This document shows positions 58,454 to 64,000 of a stretch of 64,000 nucleotides of DNA, piece by piece (position 1 is the first letter of the stretch; the number at the start of each line of letters is the position of its first letter). The translations under genes and the position numbers were made by a program. The stretch spans positions 662,976 through 726,975 of the forward strand of contig BCIK01000014.1 in assembly GCA_039545295.1 (NCBI GenBank). Reading direction: 5' to 3'. The notes beneath the pieces are model-generated. The model ran no database searches. It was not told the origin of the DNA and saw only the letters and a program-made list of their open reading frames with translations. Origin of the DNA: Udeniomyces pyricola (Eukaryota; Basidiomycota; Tremellomycetes; Cystofilobasidiales; Mrakiaceae).

Positions 58454-59147
58454 ATGGCCTCTTCTACAAGCCAGCTCCCCACCACTGCATCCATCCGCCA
58501 GCAACTCCTCGACGGCCTGCCCCAACAGCTGCACGTCCTCGTCGATCGGGCGACGCCGTTCCCCTTGCGCCCAGAGAGCCCATTCGATCCATCCCTCTCT
58601 GACTTCATCAAAGCCCAGAAGCAGCTTCCACCCTCTAGCATCCCTGCTCTGCTTCTCCTCAACTCGGACTGGCATAGCGCTCATCTGATCGCTCAAGACA
58701 ACGAAGGCGTTGAGGGAGGTCTCTTTGATTACCAACATGGACTGGTCCATGTCTTTGAAGGCGATTACACCAACGCTCGGTTCTGGTCAGTCGCTCAACG
58801 TCATCTCAATCCATGTCTCCTGGTAGCTCGAGCCAAACAACCCTCTCCCGAGACCAACCAAGACTGACGACGCACGATGATGTTGCTTCCCTTGAATGGC
58901 TAGGTTCTCGCCCAACCCGACTAACCCGCCTACGCCACTCAAGCACCACCCATTCCTGCGCATCGCCCACCCCTCGACCTCGCCCAACCCCGACGAGCCA
59001 CTCGCTGACGCAAGAGAGTTTGTGACGTCGTGTGAGAAGGCGGTCAAACTTCCCGTCGATAATGCTACCCGGCAAGAAGTGGAAGGTCATATGCTCCAGG
59101 AACTCAAGGAGCTCACCGCCTGGTGTCTCGCGCATGGAAAGCGATGA
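58454..59147 (+). CDS. Unrecognised 191-residue protein, probably soluble
   Basis: Exons 58454-58785 and 58904-59147 encode 191 residues; TG plus G at the junction restores Trp in ARFWFSPNP. The start is the ATG of MASSTSQLPTT, chosen because upstream residues are low-complexity. There is no signal peptide or membrane span. The central part (LLLLNSDWHSAHLIAQDN, YQHGLVHVFEGDYTNARFW) has conserved-looking His, Trp and Asp residues. It recalls a family of small proteins with a GD(Y/F)xNAxYW pattern, but I cannot name it. The C-terminus is helical (EVEGHMLQELKELTAWCL). It converges with the NDUFA9-family gene. Confidence 0.55.
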
Positions 59148-59334
59148 CGTGTTTCAACGTTCAACGTGTATGATATGTAGTATGGATCGAATTCCGGATC
59201 ATTTCCATCATCCCCGTATCGGGTCAAGCTTCCTTGATGATGCGAGAATAAATGCAAGTAAGTAAACGATTGATCAGGCAGCAGTCTGTTATTTGCCATA
59301 GAAATGCGACAATTGGATGTATTACATGGAGAGG

Positions 59335-59368
<34 letters not shown>
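59335..59368 (+). repeat. Poly-A tract (34 nt)
   Basis: An uninterrupted A run lies between two convergent stop codons, 188 bp after one and 62 bp before the other. Confidence 0.9.
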
Positions 59369-59369
<1 letters not shown>

Positions 59370-59429
59370 GACGACCATGATGATAGCGCTATCGATACAC
59401 GGTTCCACAATCAAATCCCTACAAACATT

Positions 59430-61294
59430 TCAACCGTTGAAACCCTTCTTACCGTGCATTCGCTTGCCGCTGACCATGCGTCCCAGTGCCCCAGAACGTT
59501 CATCCAACACTCCGCCACCACCAAGGTACTCTGGCAAGATCGTCTCCACTGACGTCAGCGCGTCTTTCTCCGACTTTGAAGGGGGAGCCGAAGAAGGTAG
59601 ATATGAAGGGGGAAACGAGGCTAGGAGTTTCGCAAAAGAAGCATGTCCAGAAGGAATGGGAGTCTGGACTATGTTGTCTTTACGGAGTTGGTTCACCTGG
59701 CGAGATAATATAACGTTTGAGGCCAGAACAGGCACTACTCAGTCTATATCCCGAAACTTTATTCTGAGCTGATCCAACACAGAGGCAACTCACCTGAGAA
59801 CGAGTAACAGTGAAAAGATTCTCCGGTAGACGTTCGAGTACGAGCCCTTGCATCAGTCCGACAGCGAACGGCAACGAGAGGATTGGGCGAGTCATCTCGG
59901 CGTGCTTGAGCGTGAGCTCCATCAACTGGCGGTAGGTAAAGACTGGTAAAAGAAGAAGAAGAAGAAGAACGTCAGACTGTCAGCTAAGAGACATCAGGCC
60001 AGTCTCATGTGCTCATGTGAACGAAGAGAACAAACCATCTGGTCCTCCAGCCTCAAAAACTTTGCCGTCAACCATCTGCGCAACGTCTTGATCCCGGGGG
60101 GCACGAGAAATGATCTCCACCGCCTTGGCGATGTCACCGGCATAAACCTGGCCAGAAGAAAGTACATCCAGTCAGGTAGTCCGATTCACAGAGAGACCGA
60201 ATCAGATCATGCCTTCGGCTGAGATGAAACTTACTGGTTGGAACAGAGACGTGCCACCACCAAAGACGGGGAGAAACGGAAGATACTTGGCGAGCGTGGC
60301 AAATCGCTGTAGATTCATAGACCAGTTTCACACAAGAAAAGGATCGTGAGCTTATGCTAGCATACCGTCGTCGAGGTGTTTTGCTGAACGGTCAGTCATG
60401 GCTTACAGTGAAGAAGCCATCACCCGGGCCAAAGACAAGACTCGGTCGCAAGATGGTCGCTGTAGGATTTTCGCTGAGAACTGCTTGCTCGCCCAGTCCC
60501 TTGGTTCGCCAGCTTGAGCAAAAGGTTGCAGGATAGTCGATAAGCAACGATGGGATGATCATGGACCCTCCTGTTTTGCGAGCGCAAGGAAGCAGACAGA
60601 CCGCATACTTACTAGTCGATGCCCGAGTTTGGATCCGCTCCTATCGCGGACACATGTATCAACTTGGCTCCTGCCTTCTGAGAGGCTCGAGCCACCTGGA
60701 CCAATCACATGAAGAAAAAAAAAACGATTTCAATCAGCAACGAGGCCTATATGGTCAGGTTGACTGGTGATGATAGCTTCCGCACCTTCTCTGCTCCTTT
60801 CCACTGCACCGACTCAAAGACAGATGGTGAGCCGTGCATGATTCTGTTGGGTTAGTAGAGGCATCACAACTCTGTCAGCTGCATAGTCAGCGGTTCGATG
60901 GGAAGCAGGTGGCAGAAGGGCCTCACCCGACGAGGTTGACAACCGAGGTGGCGCCCTCGAGAGCTCGATCGAGCTCGCCGTCATCTTTGGTGAGATCGAT
61001 ACCTGAGCGAGGTTCGAGGAGCTGATTGCCGAGGTTCTTGAGACGAGACTGGATGGCAGAAGGGTTTCTCGAGGCGAGGCAGACGGTGTTGGACGAGTCG
61101 GCGATGAGGCTCTTGGTGATGTAGGACGCTAGCGATGATCCGTTAAGTGATGACGACAGATCAGATCGGACAGGTTAATTAGACTGCACGCTCTGTTTGG
61201 CTGGTGAGATGGACGATGGGCGTGCGTGCGACCCACCTAGGAAGCCTGCTCCGATCACGACGGTTTTCCTTTTGGGAACACGAGGGGAAGCCAT
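59430..61294 (-). CDS. NDUFA9: NDUFA9-family atypical short-chain dehydrogenase (complex I 40-kDa subunit type)
   Basis: Nine exons (61294-61237, 61128-60927, 60843-60786, 60695-60613, 60512-60407, 60306-60235, 60147-60036, 59942-59794, 59696-59430) encode 368 residues, close to NDUFA9. In complex I this subunit binds NADPH and stabilises the matrix-arm/membrane-arm junction. The N-terminal nucleotide motif is VVIGAGFLASYI; the last Gly of GxGxxG is Ala in this model. Further family segments are ATSVVNLVG, KLIHVSAIGADPNSGIDY, RTKGLGEQAV, ATILRPSLVFGPGDGFF, GGGTSLFQPVYAGDIAKA, FEAGGPDVFTYRQLMEL and TVTRSQVNQLRKDNIV. No long presequence is seen. COQ11-type relatives are shorter, so NDUFA9 is preferred. 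Confidence 0.8.
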
Positions 61295-62073
61295 AGTGAG
61301 TGAAGATTGAATAGACTGGAGACGGGCAGGTACAGGTATATGCCGGGGAGTTGAACGGATGGATGGTGGATATGGTCGATGATTTCAGTCAACCAGTGGA
61401 TGGATGATGCGTCCCGATCGAGCCATCGTCCATCAGCTCATCAGATCTGGATCACAGCAGATGGTCAATGGCTCCTGCAAGCGAGCTATACATGTAGATC
61501 GGACTTGCATGCTCGACTGGGCGACAATTTTTGGATTCGCAGACGACTAGTCAATTTCCATCTTACCTTCTACTGTGCTAGTACATACACAAATGCCAGC
61601 TCGCCGGCCTATCGTCTCTCCATCTCAGTCGATCCATCAACAGATCAGCAGATGGTACGTGATAATGACATGGTAAATAGGAGAACCGTGGTAAACAGAC
61701 AGACTTTAACGCCCAGGCGAAGAGATAGGAACTCCAGGGGTTCAAACAGACGATAAAGAGCTCAAACAAAAGAAAACGACAGAAAAAGAAGAGAGGGAAA
61801 GGAGAGGCAACAAAGAAATCAAGAACGAGCAAAACTGCCGATGCCATACATCTGTAGCGGACGAAAGCGCATACAGCCTACATGGACAGGAGGATGGACA
61901 CGACGAAAAACAAAGCTAGAGAGCCAAACAAAGAGAAAGAGAGAGAGAGAAGAGGACACGGTCGGAAACGGAGAAGCAATGAACGAGGACTATATAGGCG
62001 ATGCGACAAAACAGAGATGACAAGCGTTCGACGGGCCATCTAGACACGATACACGGCATCAATACAGCGTCGC
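61295..62073. other. Intergenic region upstream of the NDUFA9-family gene
   Basis: These 779 bp lie between two minus-strand genes. Mixed composition; purine-rich on the plus strand from 61725 to 61975, likely the 3' untranslated part of the PKA-R gene. No gene is seen. Confidence 0.5.
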
Positions 62074-64000
62074 TCAGTTGAGACCATATCGCTCGCCAGC
62101 CTTTCGAGCCATGATCTGAAAAAAAAAAAATGCATGAAGTAAAGGCAAGCATGTCGGTTAGAGGTCATCTCCAGAAAGAAAGAGCGGACAATCTCAATTC
62201 AGCGCACTCACGTCCTTGGTTGGACCGAGAAGACGGGTAAAGGCCTTCTCACCGAGCGCGGCGAGCTTGAGCTTCCCTCCGACGGCGCGGACGGTTGCTG
62301 CTCGGGGAGCACGGTTGATGAGAGCAAGTTCTGATCGACATCAAAGACGGGTCAAAGCAGGATGAGATCAGAGATGGATCGGACTGTAGGAAAATGAGGA
62401 CAGAAAGACTACAAAGACAGGAAACGAACCTCCAAAGTAGTCGCCCTTGCCGTACTCGGCGACAACCACATCCTCGAAGCTTCCATCCTCGGCCTTGATC
62501 GACTTGGTGAACTCGGCTCGACCACTCTCGATGATAAAGAACTCTTCTCCGACTTCACCCTCGCGAATGACTTCGCGTCCGGCGTCGTAGGTTCTCGCCT
62601 CAAGCGCGTCGGCAATCTTGGCTCGCTCGTAGGGCTCGAGCCCGGTGAGAATGGGAATGGATCCGAGGAAGGATTCGTACATCTTTCGCTTGGATGACGT
62701 GTGGTCAAGGAGGATGGTGCGGAAGGTGATTCGGTCCAGAGCCCAGAGAGTGCACGGCTGGTTTGCGATGATGGAAGCCGCCCGAGGGGCGCTGATGGTG
62801 GAGTAGATAGACCACATCGAATACAAAGAGATGAAAGTGGAAAACAAGATGGGCAGGAATCAGCAAGGGTTAGCCAGAGGGTTGAAAGGCAATAAAATAA
62901 TATGCAAATCGCCGAAGAATTGAAAGAAGAGAGAAAAAAAAAAACAGGAAATAAAGAAGAAGAAAAAGGAGCACCGATGCATCGGAAGATCAACTCACTT
63001 GTACATAAGAGCAAGTTCACCGAACGAGGTTCCCGGCAAGTTGGTGAACACTTTGACACCCATATCCCCCGGGGCAAGATCGATACCACTCTTGCTCTTA
63101 TAGACGTCAAGAGATCCCTCCTCGACAACGTAAAAGTAGTCACCGACGGCGCCCTGCTCGATGACCTTTTCACCGGCCTGAACTTTAACCTCCTTCATGG
63201 CGTTGAGAACATCTCGCTCCTGATCGTCGTCGAGGTTTCGGAAAAGGAAATTCTGAGCAATGGAAAGCTTGATGCGTGACAGCTGCTGGGCTGTCTTGGG
63301 GTAGACAGGGAGGTCGGGCTTGGACGCCTGCGTACCAGCCGCGGTCGGGATGAGCGATTCGGCCGAGACCGAGGTTCGTCGACCAGCCGAGAAGCCGGGC
63401 GGGAACGTGTGCACGTTGAGCTGAGACGAGGGAGCGGATGAAGGGGGGAAAGATGATTGCGAAGGGGACGAGGTGGAGGATGAGAAGCTGCTGCGCGAGC
63501 CATCGTCCTCGATGACGGACGAAAGTGGGGTCGAATCGACGCCAAAGGGCCCGCTCGTGAAGAGTGAGTTGGCGGCGGGAGTGTTGGTAGGGGCAGCCGA
63601 ACCTCGCCGGGCCTGGTTGAGCGGAGCGGCAGCGAGAGAGGACGAAGGGCCTCCCGAGCTACTGGGAAATGAGGAAGAGCCCGAAACAGGTGAGCCATTG
63701 AAAGGGCTGCCGTTGGGAAGGTTGATGAAGGGAGGCGCTTGCGATCGCGATGTTGGCGACGAGGGAGCGACCCGGTCGGAAGACGACGAGCCATGCGCAA
63801 GTCGCTGATGAGAGAGTGTGTGTTGAGCGAACAACGAGGCGCGCAGTTGAATAGGTGTAACGGGATCATGAGACAAGGTACGGGTGGTGATTGGAAGATT
63901 GAGGAAAACGGGTCGATAGAAAGCACACATGACAGTGACGGGAAACGTGGGAGCAAGAAGGAAGGCGTATGGCACGAGAGTAAGGAATCGATGGCGTCAG
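62074..64000 (-). CDS. BCY1: cAMP-dependent protein kinase regulatory subunit (5' end outside window)
   Basis: Visible exons are 63804-62999, 62791-62430, 62330-62212 and 62115-62074; the 5' exon(s) with the docking domain lie beyond 64000. An alternative is that the first visible exon stays open to 63975. The Ser-rich N-terminal part carries the inhibitory site GRRTSVSAE near 63360-63385, with a phosphorylatable Ser. Two cyclic-nucleotide-binding domains follow. Domain A has FLFRNLDDDQERDVLNAM, YFYVVEEGSLDVY and the phosphate cassette FGELALMYNAPRAAS. Domain B has FLGSIPILTGLEPYERAKI, FFIIESGRAEF and FGELALINRAPRAATV. The end is MARKAGERYGLN. The subunit holds PKA inactive until cAMP binds. 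Confidence 0.95.

Noticed and set aside
61690..61760. B-box-like GGGGTTCAAAC suggesting a tRNA
   Set aside because: No A-box at the right distance and no acceptor stem could be formed.

Overview
The window is nuclear DNA of an intron-rich fungus, most likely a basidiomycete. Genes lie close together on both strands and carry many short introns (mostly 40-250 bp) with GT-AG borders and CTAAC/CTGAC-like branch points. Proteins such as Y14/RBM8A, a Gemin2-like protein and a 4EHP-type eIF4E point away from budding yeasts. I cannot fix the class; a tremellomycete-like or related yeast is a guess. There is no sign of a plasmid, virus, prophage, CRISPR array or transposon. All exon models were built by hand from splice signals and reading-frame phase. 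Every model adds up to a whole number of codons, apart from the two that run off the window.

Layout: 1-8 kb holds, on the minus strand, a membrane protein cut by the left edge, the Fe-S scaffold ISU1 and the glucosidase II beta subunit GTB1. 8.5-13 kb, on the plus strand, holds an 82-residue membrane protein and a ~1,060-residue Ser/Pro-rich protein. 14-23 kb holds an SLD7-like protein (-), a Gemin2-like protein (+), complex I subunit NDUFA2 (-) and AP-3 mu (+). 23.8-33 kb holds a secreted GH128/Asl1-like glucanase (+), an AYR1-like reductase with many micro-exons (-) and an eIF4E-like protein with a long disordered N-terminus (+). 33.7-47.2 kb holds a large helical protein of unknown function (+), NIP7 (-) and the 22-exon THO2 (+). 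47.4-57.4 kb holds a possible RecA-fold protein (-), a five-exon mitofissin/ATG44 gene (+), NUP85 (-), RBM8A/Y14 (+), OST2/DAD1 (+) and ribosomal protein eS7 (-). 58.4-64 kb holds a small conserved-looking protein (+), an NDUFA9-family protein (-) and the PKA regulatory subunit, cut by the right edge (-).

Most genes are housekeeping: mRNA maturation and export (THO2, Y14, NUP85, Gemin2-like), translation and ribosome assembly (eS7, NIP7, eIF4E-like), mitochondria (ISU1, NDUFA2, NDUFA9-like, ATG44), ER N-glycosylation (OST2, GTB1), vesicle traffic (AP-3 mu) and cAMP signalling (PKA-R). Many are divergent pairs sharing 300-510 bp upstream regions. The points most worth a second look are the tiny ATG44 gene (first exon only 12 nt), the run of 14-21 nt micro-exons, the GC-AG introns, the abundance of GTNCGT splice donors, and the SLD7-like, Gemin2-like and RecA-like proteins.
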